Assembly: GCA_040830545.1 (NCBI GenBank)
Contig: JBFOMB010000002.1
Location: forward strand, 1-64,000
Direction: 5' to 3'
DNA length: 64,000 nt
Source of the DNA: HXMU1420-2 sp040830545
Lineage (GTDB): Bacteria > Pseudomonadota > Alphaproteobacteria > Rhodobacterales > Rhodobacteraceae
The notes under the pieces are model-generated. The model was not told where the DNA came from. It saw only the letters and a list, made by a program, of their open reading frames with translations, and ran no database searches. Within the stretch, counting starts at the first letter, position 1, and every line of letters begins with the position of its first letter. Of the stretch, positions 42,000 through 50,950 are shown in pieces. A program made the position numbers and the translations under genes.

Positions 42000-42455
42000 A
42001 TGACTGATCTGATTGCATATACAGATGGCGCTTGCTCTGGGAATCCGGGGCCCGGCGGATGGGGCGTGTTGTTGCAGGCGATGCGCAACGGCGACGTCAT
42101 CAAAGAACGGGAGTTGAAGGGCGGCGAGGTTGAAACCACCAACAACCGCATGGAGTTGATGGCCGCAATCACCGCGCTGGAAACGCTGGAACGCCCCTCA
42201 GCGCTGACACTGGTCACAGACAGCGCTTATGTCAAAAACGGGATTACCAGCTGGCTGCACGGGTGGAAGCGGAACGGCTGGCGCACAGCTTCGAAGAAAC
42301 CTGTTAAGAACGACGATCTGTGGCAGCGGCTGGATGCCGCGCAGGCCCGTCATCAGGTGACCTGGGAATGGATCAAAGGCCATGCCGGGCATCCGGGCAA
42401 CGAACGCGCCGACGAACTGGCACGGGCCGGAATGAAACCGTATAAGCCGAAGTAG
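42000..42455 (+). CDS. rnhA: Ribonuclease HI
   Basis: 151 residues. Removes RNA from RNA-DNA hybrids. Catalytic carboxylates Asp9 (YTDGACSGNPGPGG), Glu52 (MELM), Asp74 (VTDSAYV) and Asp138 (ERADELA) are present, along with the basic helix GWKRNGWRTASKKPVKN. A copy of the intergenic palindrome follows its stop. Confidence 0.97.
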   Translation: MTDLIAYTDGACSGNPGPGGWGVLLQAMRNGDVIKERELKGGEVETTNNRMELMAAITALETLERPSALTLVTDSAYVKNGITSWLHGWKRNGWRTASKKPVKNDDLWQRLDAAQARHQVTWEWIKGHAGHPGNERADELARAGMKPYKPK

Positions 42456-42462
42456 ATCCGAG

Positions 42463-42483
42463 GCCCCGGATCAAGTCCGGGGC
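42463..42483. repeat. Intergenic palindromic repeat, copy 2
   Basis: gccccgga-tcaag-tccggggc followed by tgcgtt, 8 nt after rnhA. It differs from copy 1 by one loop base. It may end the rnhA transcript. Confidence 0.75.
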
Positions 42484-42528
42484 TGCGTTGGCGATTTGTT
42501 TTCAGTGAAGCGAAGTTTTCCCAAGACG

Positions 42529-42768
42529 TCAGCGTTTCGGTCCGTATTTCTGCCATAGCCAGATGACCAAGAGCGCGCCCAGCACCGCCCCGACAAAACC
42601 TGACAGCCAGCCCATCACCGAAACCAACGCGCGCAGAACGAAACCACCTACCAACGCACCGATAATACCGATCAGCATGGTTGTCGGAATGTCCGCCTCG
42701 ATCCGCATCAAACGCGTGGCCAGAAACCCGGCGGCGGCACCAATAACAATCAGGGCAATCACGGACAT
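42529..42768 (-). CDS. GlsB/YeaQ/YmgE-type stress membrane protein
   Basis: 79 residues with three helices, starting MSVIALIVIGAAAGFLATRLM, followed by IGIIGALVGGFVLRAL and LGALLVIWLWQKY. The IGxIGAxVGG motif is typical of the transglycosylase-associated (GlsB) family. General envelope-stress role is known for relatives, mechanism unclear. It follows another small membrane protein 3 nt away. Confidence 0.88.
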   Translation of the reverse strand: MSVIALIVIGAAAGFLATRLMRIEADIPTTMLIGIIGALVGGFVLRALVSVMGWLSGFVGAVLGALLVIWLWQKYGPKR

Positions 42769-42771
42769 GGC

Positions 42772-43008
42772 TCATTTCCTCCGATGAAACGGCACGATAA
42801 TCAGTGCGCCAATCGAGGAAATGATGGCATTCAGCCCCGGTGAATTGAAGCCGAAACCGAACATGAGGCGGACAAAGTAGAACAGGAACGCTCCGCCGAT
42901 GCAGATGATGATAGCGGGGACATAGCCCACACGGGTGAAGCCCGTGTTTTCGGACAGGTAGCCAACAATCCCGGCGATCACGACCGTCCCCATCAGAGTT
43001 AACATCAT
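42772..43008 (-). CDS. Small membrane protein related to GlsB
   Basis: 78 residues from the ATG-ATG at 43008, ribosome site aggaatg. Hydrophobic segments TLMGTVVIAGIVGYLSENTGF, YVPAIIICIGGAFLFYFVRLMF and LNAIISSIGALIIVPF. The C-terminal IISSIGALIIV resembles the GlsB-type end, but family assignment is weak. It is 10 nt from the fmt stop and 3 nt from the GlsB-type gene, so the three probably form one transcript. Confidence 0.75.
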   Translation of the reverse strand: MMLTLMGTVVIAGIVGYLSENTGFTRVGYVPAIIICIGGAFLFYFVRLMFGFGFNSPGLNAIISSIGALIIVPFHRRK

Positions 43009-43018
43009 TGGCTCATTC

Positions 43019-43924
43019 CTACAGGCTGGTTCCACGCGGTACGGGCCGCCCCCGCAGGAAGGTTGCCGCATCCTGCGCACCTTTGCCAGCCCGTTGCAGG
43101 CGCAGCAGCCGCACAGCGCCGTCACCGCAGGCAACCGTGAGCGTGTCGTCCAGCGTCGTGCCCGGCACGCTCTGCCCGTCAGCCAATTCGGACAACAGCA
43201 ATTTCACCCGCTCACCTTCCAATTCGGTCCAGGCACCGGGGAAGGCAGACAGCCCACGAATTTGACGATCCACCTCGGCAGCTGGTCGGGTCCAGTCGAT
43301 ACGCGCCTCGGCCTTGTCGATCTTGTGGGCATAGGTCACGCCTTCCTCAGGCTGGGGCATTGGCTCCTGCGTGTCGAGCTGTTTCAAGGCATCTGTGATC
43401 AGCTTTGCGCCCATCTCTGACAGGCGGTCGTGTAGCGTGTCGGTGGTGTCGGCAGGTGCAATGTCCAATGCCTCGCGCAACAACACTGGTCCAGTGTCCA
43501 ATCCGGCCTCCATTTGCATGATACACACTCCTGTCTGAACGTCGCCTGCCATGATGGCCCTGTGAATGGGCGCAGCCCCTCGCCAACGTGGCAACAACGA
43601 AGCGTGTATGTTCAAACAGCCACGCCGAGGCGCGTCCAGCACGGGCTGCGGCAGGATCAAGCCATAGGCGACAACCACAGCCACATCAGCCTCAAGCGCA
43701 GCAAATTCAGCCTGCTCCTCCGCCCCTTTCAGGGAAACGGGGTGACGCACCTCCAACCCCAGTTCCAGCGCGCGAGCATGCACTGGCGTGGGGCGGTCCT
43801 TCTTCCCTCGTCCTGCGGGGCGGGGCGGTTGGGAATAGACCGCGACAACTTCGTGTCCGTTGTCAACCAACGCCTCCAGTGCCGGGACCGAAAACGCAGG
43901 TGTTCCCATGAAAACGACACGCAC
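43019..43924 (-). CDS. fmt: Methionyl-tRNA formyltransferase
   Basis: 301 residues. Formylates initiator Met-tRNA using 10-formyl-THF. MGTPAFSVPALEAL opens the domain; NIHASLLPRWRGAAPIHRA and QMEAGLDTGPVL hold the catalytic Asn-His-Asp set. No def gene lies nearby, although the two are often adjacent. Confidence 0.96.
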   Translation of the reverse strand: MRVVFMGTPAFSVPALEALVDNGHEVVAVYSQPPRPAGRGKKDRPTPVHARALELGLEVRHPVSLKGAEEQAEFAALEADVAVVVAYGLILPQPVLDAPRRGCLNIHASLLPRWRGAAPIHRAIMAGDVQTGVCIMQMEAGLDTGPVLLREALDIAPADTTDTLHDRLSEMGAKLITDALKQLDTQEPMPQPEEGVTYAHKIDKAEARIDWTRPAAEVDRQIRGLSAFPGAWTELEGERVKLLLSELADGQSVPGTTLDDTLTVACGDGAVRLLRLQRAGKGAQDAATFLRGRPVPRGTSL

Positions 43925-44122
43925 GTTCTTACCCCCTTGATCATCTGTCAGTGCTGCCGACTAGCTACGCATTGCGCGCCGGATCAACAAGGCGGAACCG
44001 AGCGCGCAATTGGTCCACACGCCCAATTACGTCTGCGCGAGCAACGTGACATCGCATTGCCATGAAAGGCCGAACTTGCCAGCAAGGCGCTACACACCGT
44101 GTGCGGTCAACAAGGATGTTTG

Positions 44123-45091
44123 ATGAATTTTCGCGATCTCGAGTACGTCATAGCCGTTGCAGAGCATCAGAACTTCACCCGCGCGGCCAAGGCCGTTGCG
44201 GTCAGCCAGCCGGCCTTGTCAAACCAGATCAAGAAACTTGAGGCCGAACTGGGCGTGGCGATTTTCGACCGGGGCAAGGACGGTGTTTCGCTGACCGCCT
44301 TTGGCGCGGACATGCTGGCCCATGCGGAACAGATTTCCGGGATCGTAACCGCAATTGGCGACCTAGCGCGGAAACACCAGAGCGCGGGGCTGCCACCCCT
44401 GCGGTTGGGGATGACACCCACGCTCGCAGCCTACCTATCGCGGTTTTTCCGAGACTATTTCGATCAAGCGGTGCCGGATCAGAAAATCGTCATTGTCGAG
44501 GAATACCCCATAGCGCTGTCCAAGATGGTCGAGGATCGCGCGGTCGATATGGCATTCATCGCGCGCAAGAGCTTTGAAACGATCTATTCTAACGAGGTGC
44601 GGATGGTCGAGTTTACCTCGCTCTGGCTGGAAACCGTCTATCTGGCGGTGCGCACGGGCCACCCGCTGAGCGAGCAGGCCAGCATCTATGCAAGCGAAGT
44701 GCCGGCGGACCACCTGATCCGGTTTGACATCCCGTTTGGGTATGGTTTGGAACGCGATCTGCCGCGTCCGGCTGAGGCCTCTGCTGAAATGATCGGGATC
44801 GACGTGAAAACAGCCCGGTTCGAAACGGTCTGCCGTCATGTGGCCCAAAGCGACACCTGCACCATCGTCAATGCCATCGCCGCGGAACAGTTTCGCAGCG
44901 ACGGGTTCGGGTTGCACTTTATCCCGTTTGCCGATGACGGAAACATGCGCGAACTGGGCGTTCTTACGCGCGCCGAGTTTCCACAACCGGACCTGATCGC
45001 TGACCTGTGCCGCCATATCTGCCAGAACCCACCACGCGGCACGGTTGGGACATGTACCGCCAGCTGCGCTGGGGTCGCTGAAGCTGGCTGA
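44123..45091 (+). CDS. LysR-family transcriptional regulator (OxyR-like)
   Basis: 322 residues. The N-terminal helix-turn-helix MNFRDLEYVIAVAEHQNFTRAAKAVAVSQPALSNQIKKLE is close to the OxyR/hydrogen-peroxide subgroup. The effector domain follows, with Cys residues in RFETVCRHVAQSDTC. The redox-active Cys of OxyR (LEDGHC segment) seems replaced (IPFGYGLERDL), so peroxide sensing is doubtful. No target is clear: fmt is divergent, and the secretion locus starts 339 nt downstream. Confidence 0.88.
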   Translation: MNFRDLEYVIAVAEHQNFTRAAKAVAVSQPALSNQIKKLEAELGVAIFDRGKDGVSLTAFGADMLAHAEQISGIVTAIGDLARKHQSAGLPPLRLGMTPTLAAYLSRFFRDYFDQAVPDQKIVIVEEYPIALSKMVEDRAVDMAFIARKSFETIYSNEVRMVEFTSLWLETVYLAVRTGHPLSEQASIYASEVPADHLIRFDIPFGYGLERDLPRPAEASAEMIGIDVKTARFETVCRHVAQSDTCTIVNAIAAEQFRSDGFGLHFIPFADDGNMRELGVLTRAEFPQPDLIADLCRHICQNPPRGTVGTCTASCAGVAEAG

Positions 45092-45429
45092 CATACCTGA
45101 CATCGCAATCACATCCGTATGCCCGCTGCCACTGGTCGCGAGCATTTTTTTGTTGAGGCCCCGTCCTTTGCTGAGAAAGCTCGTTCAACCGTACCGACGT
45201 TTTCGTGAGACCTAGACAGTGAATAAGAATCCGTCGCGACATGCGAGAACGCAACGCATTGATAATAATTAACTTTGAGTCCTGCTGACCTAACGCAGCC
45301 CGTGAGTATTTCCGGGGGTTATACCCCCCAATCGAACTATGAATTTCTGCCTCCCCTGATCGCGACCCAAGTGCTCTGACAACGGTGGGACCGCTGCCGT
45401 TGGCTTAATTTTCAAACTGGAGCACTCAA
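45092..45429 (+). other. 338-nt intergenic region before the secretion locus
   Basis: Holds a T7 run (around 45147-45153) that may end the lysR transcript, an AT-rich stretch near 45260-45275 and a hairpin gggggt-tat-accccc at 45314-45328. A promoter for the secretion operon should lie here, but I cannot identify one confidently. No gene seen. Confidence 0.45.
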
Positions 45430-48400
45430 ATGCTATCCGAAATGCTTACCTCCTTGCGTGCCAGGCTGCTGACGACATCGTCACTGGCACAAGAGACCGT
45501 CCGCGACGGTCAAACCCTGACCAACGGGTTCTTTCAGAACACCGTTGTCGACAACACACCGGCCTTTGTACTGGACAACAACTTTGCCCGTTTCCTGAAC
45601 TTTGGTCAGGTGCAGACGAACAACGCCGCTGCGGCTATCGCGGTCGAAGGTGAAGACGCGCAGGTGTTCAACTTCCGCACCGGCTCGATCGAAGCCAACA
45701 GCGGGCCGGATGCACAGGCCACCGGTATTCAGGTGTCCGGCAGTGCTGCGATCCGCAACTTCGGCGCGGTTTCGGGCGACTTCAATGGCGTGCAGTTTGC
45801 CGGAGCAGGCAGCTCTGGCCAGCTCGACAACTTTGCGGGCGCGACCATTTCGTCGGACAGCCGCGCCGTGGACATCCAGGGTGAGGGCGTCAGCGTCCGC
45901 AACTTTGGTGACATTGTCGGGACCGGCAACCAGCGCAACGGCACGATCTATACCAATGCAACGGCTGAAGATATCAGCATCAGTAACTTCACCGGCGGCA
46001 CCATTGACGCAGGTGTCGGCAATGACGGCGCTGGCGTGTCGCTGCAGGTGGGTGACGAGGCGGGCGACCGCGTGTCCAACACCATCTTCAACGGCTTTGG
46101 CGCAACCATTCAGGGTCGTGGTCAGGCAGCGGCCAATACTGGCGGTGCGGGCGACGGCATCCGCATTAACAATGGCGCGGACGGCACGGTTTCAGAAACC
46201 GACATCGTCAACAGCGGCCTGATCTCGTCGGAAAGCAACCAGGGCACTGCAGGCGGTATCCGTGTCGCGGATGGCGTGGCAGCAGAAGGGCGCATCCTCA
46301 ACACCTCCACCGGTGTGATTGAAGGCGCGCGCAATGGTCTTTATGTTGGCGATGCCGAGCATGACCTGGACATCCTGAATGTTGGCACGATCCAGTCCGG
46401 CAGCCGTGCGGTCAACATCGACGGCTCCGGTGTGGACCTGATCAACGGTGGTGACATTCTGGGCACCGGCGATCAGCGCAACGGCACGATCTACGCCGAT
46501 GACACGGCGCGGGATTACTCCATCAACAACGTGGCCACCGGGTCCATTGATGCGGGCGCTGGCAACAACGGCGCAGGTATCTCCCTGTCGCTGGCCGAAG
46601 ATGGCAATGGCGAGGTCAGCATCACCAACGCCGGGTCCATTGCCGGTCGCGGCAATGCAGGCGCAGCCGAAGGCACAGCCGGTGACGGTATCCGTCTGGA
46701 AGGTGTCCGTGGCGAAGCGGGCTTTGGTCCGGCACTGTTTGACGGGTCGATCACCAACCAGGGTTCTGTTACCTCCGAAGGGGCTAATGGCACGGTCGGT
46801 GCATTTCGGGCGGTCAATGGTGTCAACTTCCAGGGTGAGTTGATCAACGAAAGCTCGGGTACCTTTGCCGGGACGCAGAATGGTGTCTACTTCGGTACGG
46901 GCGATCACACAGGTGGTTCGTTTGTGAACCGTGGTCTGGTGTCCTCGGACAGCCGCGCGGTTAACATCGACGGCGAAGGCTTGAGTGTCACCAACGAAGG
47001 CACGATCCAGGGCACTGACGACCAGCGTAATGGCACCGTCTATGCGGATGGCACGGCAGATGACTTCAGCCTGACCAACGCGGCTGGCGCGCTGATTGAC
47101 GCGAGCGAAGGCAATCAGGGTTCCGGCTTCGGTGCGGAAATCGGCCAGGCAGCAGATGGCGTCAACAGCTTCACGCTGGAAAACGCAGGCACCATCATCG
47201 GTCGCGGCAATGCAGGCGCTGCAACGCCACTGGCGGCTGATGGTCTGCGCATCGGTAATGTTGGGAACGTTGGCACAACCGACGCCACGATCACCAACAC
47301 CGGCAGTATCGTGTCCGAAGGCGCAAATGGTACCGTCGCAGGTGTGCGTGTCGTCAACGGCATCAACTTCCAGGGCAGCCTGACCAACGAAGGCACCATC
47401 ACAGGTGTGCAGAACGGTGTCTATTTCGGCACGGGCAACCATGCCGGCGGTTCGTTCACCAACACGGGCGTCGTCTCGTCAGACAGCCGTGCGCTGAACA
47501 TTGATGGTGTGGGGCTGGACGTCGTCAACAGCGGCGCGATCCTGGGCACCGGCGACCAGCGCAACGGTACGGTCTATGCGGACGGTACGGCTGACAACTA
47601 CACCTTCACCAACACGGGTCTGGTTGACGCGGGTCTGGGCAACAACGGCTCTGCTGTGTCGCTGCAAACAGGCGATGTGGCCAACGATGTCGTGTCTGCT
47701 GCGATCATCAACCAGGGTGTGTTCCAGGGCCGCGGTGACGCGACCGAAGGCAACCAGGTTGGCGATGGTCTGCGTCTGTTTTCCAACCAGGATCAGGCGA
47801 ACTTTGCCGGATTGGTGCAGAACGAAGGTGTCATTGCGGGCTCTGCTGACAGCGACGCTGCTGCAGGTATCCGTATCGACGGTGGCCTGAACCTGCTGGG
47901 CGCGATCATCAACGAAGGCGAGATCAGCGCCAATGTGAACGCGATTGATGCGCGGGATGCGGGCGATGTGACCTTGGTCAACGATGATGCTGGCCTAATC
48001 AACGGCAATGTTCTGCTGGGTGATGGTGCGGACATCGTAATCGACCTTGGCCAGATCAATGGCGTGATCGACGGCGGCGCTGGCGATGACGTTCTGATCG
48101 CGGGTCAGGGTGACAACGTTCTGGTCGGCGGTCTGGGCAACGACTTCCTCGATGGGGGAGCTGGGATCGACACGGCCGATTTCTCCGACCTCGACGTGGC
48201 GGTCAACGTTCAGCTGGGGCCAAACGGCAATGGTACTGCGACACGTGACACCGGGTTCACCGTGCGTGTCACGGATCAAGTCGTGTCGGCGCCGGGCCAG
48301 TTCGGCGCGAACATCGCGGATGGCGCTGCATTTGCAGAGCAGGCAGCACAGGGCAACCTGTACTACAACATCCACACCGCAGACTTCCCCGGCGGGGAAA

Positions 48401-49137
48401 TCCGTGGGCAGCTGCTGCTGGAAAGCGATGTGATGGAGCACGGCATCCGGACACTGACACTCAGTGGGTCTCTGGATGCCTCGCAGGAACCTGGGCCGAC
48501 CTCGGACAGCGAAGCCACAGGTGAAGCGACCGTGGTGATCACCCAGAACGTGATGACGGGTGTCGTCACCTACTCCAGCGAGCTGAGCGTTGTTGGCCTG
48601 AACGAAGCGGACCTGAACACGCCCATCCCGGGTGTCGTGTCGGCGATCCACCTGCACAACGCGCCCGCTGGCCAGAATGGCCCGGTCGTTCAGGACACGC
48701 TGGTGGATGCAGGCGCAACGCTGGACGTGGACGCAACGGGTGGAACCGGTGTGATCGGTGCTGACGTGATCGAAAACCAGGTTGAGACCGATGTGCTCAG
48801 CTCGATCGAGAACGTCATCGGCTCTGATGATGGTGACATCATCACCGGGTCGGACGCCGACAACGTGCTGAACGGCGCGGGCGGCAACGACATCCTGACC
48901 GGTGGCGAAGGCGCTGACATCTTCACCTTTGAAGGTGTGTTCGGCAACGACGTTATCCGTGACTTCCAGACCGGGTCCGACCGGTTGGACTTCTCCGACT
49001 TCGGTCCGGACTTCGGCAATGAGCTGACGGTTGCACAGGATGGTGCGGACGCACTGTTGTCCTTCTCTTCGGACGCGTCTGTCCGTCTGGAAGGGGTCAA
49101 CGCACTGGATCTGACCGACGCGGACTTCATCGCTTAA
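45430..49137 (+). CDS. Type I secreted repeat protein: beta-solenoid, RTX and CHRD
   Basis: 1235 residues without a Sec signal. After a ~140-residue head come four tandem repeats of 174-182 residues (45850 to about 47995), each with SSDSRAVNIDGEG, GTGDQRNGTxYADGTA and GRGNAGAA-type motifs, predicted as beta-solenoid. Then an RTX block (GGAGDDVLIAGQGD, GGLGNDFLDGGAGID), CHRD-like segments, a second RTX block (AGGNDILTGGEGAD) and a serralysin-type C-terminus (DVIRDFQTGSDRLDFSDFG). The ABC exporter and adaptor genes follow directly, so this is their substrate. Surface adhesion or matrix role inferred. Confidence 0.9.
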   Translation: MLSEMLTSLRARLLTTSSLAQETVRDGQTLTNGFFQNTVVDNTPAFVLDNNFARFLNFGQVQTNNAAAAIAVEGEDAQVFNFRTGSIEANSGPDAQATGIQVSGSAAIRNFGAVSGDFNGVQFAGAGSSGQLDNFAGATISSDSRAVDIQGEGVSVRNFGDIVGTGNQRNGTIYTNATAEDISISNFTGGTIDAGVGNDGAGVSLQVGDEAGDRVSNTIFNGFGATIQGRGQAAANTGGAGDGIRINNGADGTVSETDIVNSGLISSESNQGTAGGIRVADGVAAEGRILNTSTGVIEGARNGLYVGDAEHDLDILNVGTIQSGSRAVNIDGSGVDLINGGDILGTGDQRNGTIYADDTARDYSINNVATGSIDAGAGNNGAGISLSLAEDGNGEVSITNAGSIAGRGNAGAAEGTAGDGIRLEGVRGEAGFGPALFDGSITNQGSVTSEGANGTVGAFRAVNGVNFQGELINESSGTFAGTQNGVYFGTGDHTGGSFVNRGLVSSDSRAVNIDGEGLSVTNEGTIQGTDDQRNGTVYADGTADDFSLTNAAGALIDASEGNQGSGFGAEIGQAADGVNSFTLENAGTIIGRGNAGAATPLAADGLRIGNVGNVGTTDATITNTGSIVSEGANGTVAGVRVVNGINFQGSLTNEGTITGVQNGVYFGTGNHAGGSFTNTGVVSSDSRALNIDGVGLDVVNSGAILGTGDQRNGTVYADGTADNYTFTNTGLVDAGLGNNGSAVSLQTGDVANDVVSAAIINQGVFQGRGDATEGNQVGDGLRLFSNQDQANFAGLVQNEGVIAGSADSDAAAGIRIDGGLNLLGAIINEGEISANVNAIDARDAGDVTLVNDDAGLINGNVLLGDGADIVIDLGQINGVIDGGAGDDVLIAGQGDNVLVGGLGNDFLDGGAGIDTADFSDLDVAVNVQLGPNGNGTATRDTGFTVRVTDQVVSAPGQFGANIADGAAFAEQAAQGNLYYNIHTADFPGGEIRGQLLLESDVMEHGIRTLTLSGSLDASQEPGPTSDSEATGEATVVITQNVMTGVVTYSSELSVVGLNEADLNTPIPGVVSAIHLHNAPAGQNGPVVQDTLVDAGATLDVDATGGTGVIGADVIENQVETDVLSSIENVIGSDDGDIITGSDADNVLNGAGGNDILTGGEGADIFTFEGVFGNDVIRDFQTGSDRLDFSDFGPDFGNELTVAQDGADALLSFSSDASVRLEGVNALDLTDADFIA
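45850..47995 (+). repeat. Four tandem coding repeats (534-546 nt)
   Basis: Units begin at 45850, 46396, 46942 and 47476; the spacings are 546, 546 and 534 nt. The anchor motifs are S[DG]SRA[VL][ND]I and DQRNGT. The fourth ends near 47995, just before the first RTX block. A shorter, degenerate repeat precedes unit 1. Confidence 0.85.
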
Positions 49138-49201
49138 TCGCTTATCACATTTGGGAGGCGGTCACGGTCGCCTCCCTTTCACGCTGAAAGAGATCACCAA
49201 A

Positions 49202-50950
49202 ATGTTTCAGAAAAAATCCACCGTCAAAGCTGCCTGGGCCTCGTTGCGGGGCGGTTTTGTTGCCATCGGCTTCTTCAGCCTGCTTTTGAACCTTCTGATG
49301 CTGGCCGGGCCGCTTTACATGCTGCAGGTCTATGACCGCGTATTGACCAGCCAGAACATGGACACGCTGATCGCGCTCAGCCTGCTGCTGGGCGGCGTAT
49401 TTGTGGTCACAGGCATGCTGGACCTGATCCGCATGCGCATCCTGAACCGGTTGGGCGCGCGGTTTGAACTGCGGGTCGGCGCACCACTGCTGAGTGCTGC
49501 CATTCGCCGCCGGGTCCAAGGTCAGGCACAGGCGGGCGATACTCCCGCCGCCGACATTACCGGATTTCGCGAGTTTCTGTCGGGTTCCGCCCTGATCGCG
49601 TTTTTCGATGCACCGTGGATTCCGCTGTACCTGGCCGTTCTTTACATTCTGCATCCCTGGCTGGGCCTGTTGGGTCTGGCAGGGGCGCTGTTCCTGACAG
49701 TGCTGGCGCTGATCAACAATGCGCGGGCACATGGGGTGATGACCGACTCTGCCACCGCACGGGGCCGGTCCGATGCTTTGTTCACGGCAAGTGAGCAAAA
49801 TGCAGAGCTTGTCCATGCAATGGGTATGACTGGTGATCTCGCCCGGCGCTGGACAGCTCTGCAACATGACGCCCATGTCCTGAAAACGCGGGTCAGTGAC
49901 CGCATTGCAAGCTTCACCGTAATGTCGAAAACCGTGCGGATGGCGCTGCAATCCGGGATGCTAGGGCTCGGGGCCGCGCTGGCGATCACCGGGCAGGCCA
50001 CTGCCGGTGTTATGATCGCGGCTACCATTGTGCTGGCCCGCGCGCTTGCTCCGATTGATCAGGTGATCGGCCAATGGCGGACGTTCCTGGCCGCGCGTGG
50101 ATCCTACAAGAAACTGCGTACGCTGGACGAAGAGTTCCCGGAGCAGGAAGACCGCCTGAAACTGCCCGCGCCTCGCGTGTCGCTGAACACCAACATCGCG
50201 CAGGCCGGGCCGCCCATGGCGAAAAACGCCACGATTGGCGGGATCGAATTCACCCTGTCCTCGGGCGACATTGTAGCCGTGATCGGACACAGCGGGTCCG
50301 GCAAATCGACGCTGGCCAAGATGCTGGCGGGTATCTGGGTGCCCCAGCGCGGGTCCATCCGGCTGGACGGGACCCCCATGGCAAAGTGGGATGCCGAAGA
50401 ACTGGGACAGTTTGTCGGGTATCTGCCGCAGGATGTGCAGTTGTTCGACGGCACCATCCGCGAAAACATTGCCCGGTTTTCCACGACCATCGACGACAAC
50501 AAGGTTCTGGATGCGGCAATCGAGGCCGATGTGCATGACCTGATCAGCAGCCTGCCGGATGGGTACGGCACGCAAATCGGCAACGGATTCCACCTGTCCG
50601 GTGGACAGCGGCAGCGGATCGCACTGGCGCGCGCGCTGTACAATGACCCGTTCATTCTGGTGCTGGACGAACCCAATTCGGATCTCGACAGCCAGGGCGA
50701 ACTGGCCTTGCGAAACGCGATCCGCAGCGCCAGTGCGCGGGGCGCGATCACCTTTGTCATGACGCACCGGCCCAGCACGCTGGAAGCGGTAAACAAGGTA
50801 CTGACCCTGCACAAAGGCAGCCAAACCGGGTTCGGCAGCAAGGAAGACATCCTTCGCCCCCGTCAACAAACCGGTGTCGCCACAGAACCACGCACGCCTA
50901 TTACCCAACCTGCCGCGCAATCCCTGACTTTGAAAGGAGCGGACCAATGA
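49202..50950 (+). CDS. Type I secretion ABC transporter (PrtD-like)
   Basis: 582 residues. N-terminal membrane domain with about six helices (FFSLLLNLLMLAGPLYMLQVYDRV) and no peptidase C39 domain, as in PrtD/HasD. Nucleotide-binding domain: Walker A GHSGSGKST (362-370), signature HLSGGQRQRIALARAL, Walker B LVLDEPNSDLD and H-loop MTHRPST. Start is the ATG at 49202. It exports the upstream RTX/CHRD protein. It overlaps the adaptor gene by 4 nt. Confidence 0.94.
   Translation: MFQKKSTVKAAWASLRGGFVAIGFFSLLLNLLMLAGPLYMLQVYDRVLTSQNMDTLIALSLLLGGVFVVTGMLDLIRMRILNRLGARFELRVGAPLLSAAIRRRVQGQAQAGDTPAADITGFREFLSGSALIAFFDAPWIPLYLAVLYILHPWLGLLGLAGALFLTVLALINNARAHGVMTDSATARGRSDALFTASEQNAELVHAMGMTGDLARRWTALQHDAHVLKTRVSDRIASFTVMSKTVRMALQSGMLGLGAALAITGQATAGVMIAATIVLARALAPIDQVIGQWRTFLAARGSYKKLRTLDEEFPEQEDRLKLPAPRVSLNTNIAQAGPPMAKNATIGGIEFTLSSGDIVAVIGHSGSGKSTLAKMLAGIWVPQRGSIRLDGTPMAKWDAEELGQFVGYLPQDVQLFDGTIRENIARFSTTIDDNKVLDAAIEADVHDLISSLPDGYGTQIGNGFHLSGGQRQRIALARALYNDPFILVLDEPNSDLDSQGELALRNAIRSASARGAITFVMTHRPSTLEAVNKVLTLHKGSQTGFGSKEDILRPRQQTGVATEPRTPITQPAAQSLTLKGADQ

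Noticed and set aside
46192..47442. Long minus-strand frame (416 codons) opposite the solenoid repeats
   Set aside because: It is repetitive only because the opposite coding strand is; no ribosome site or motif.
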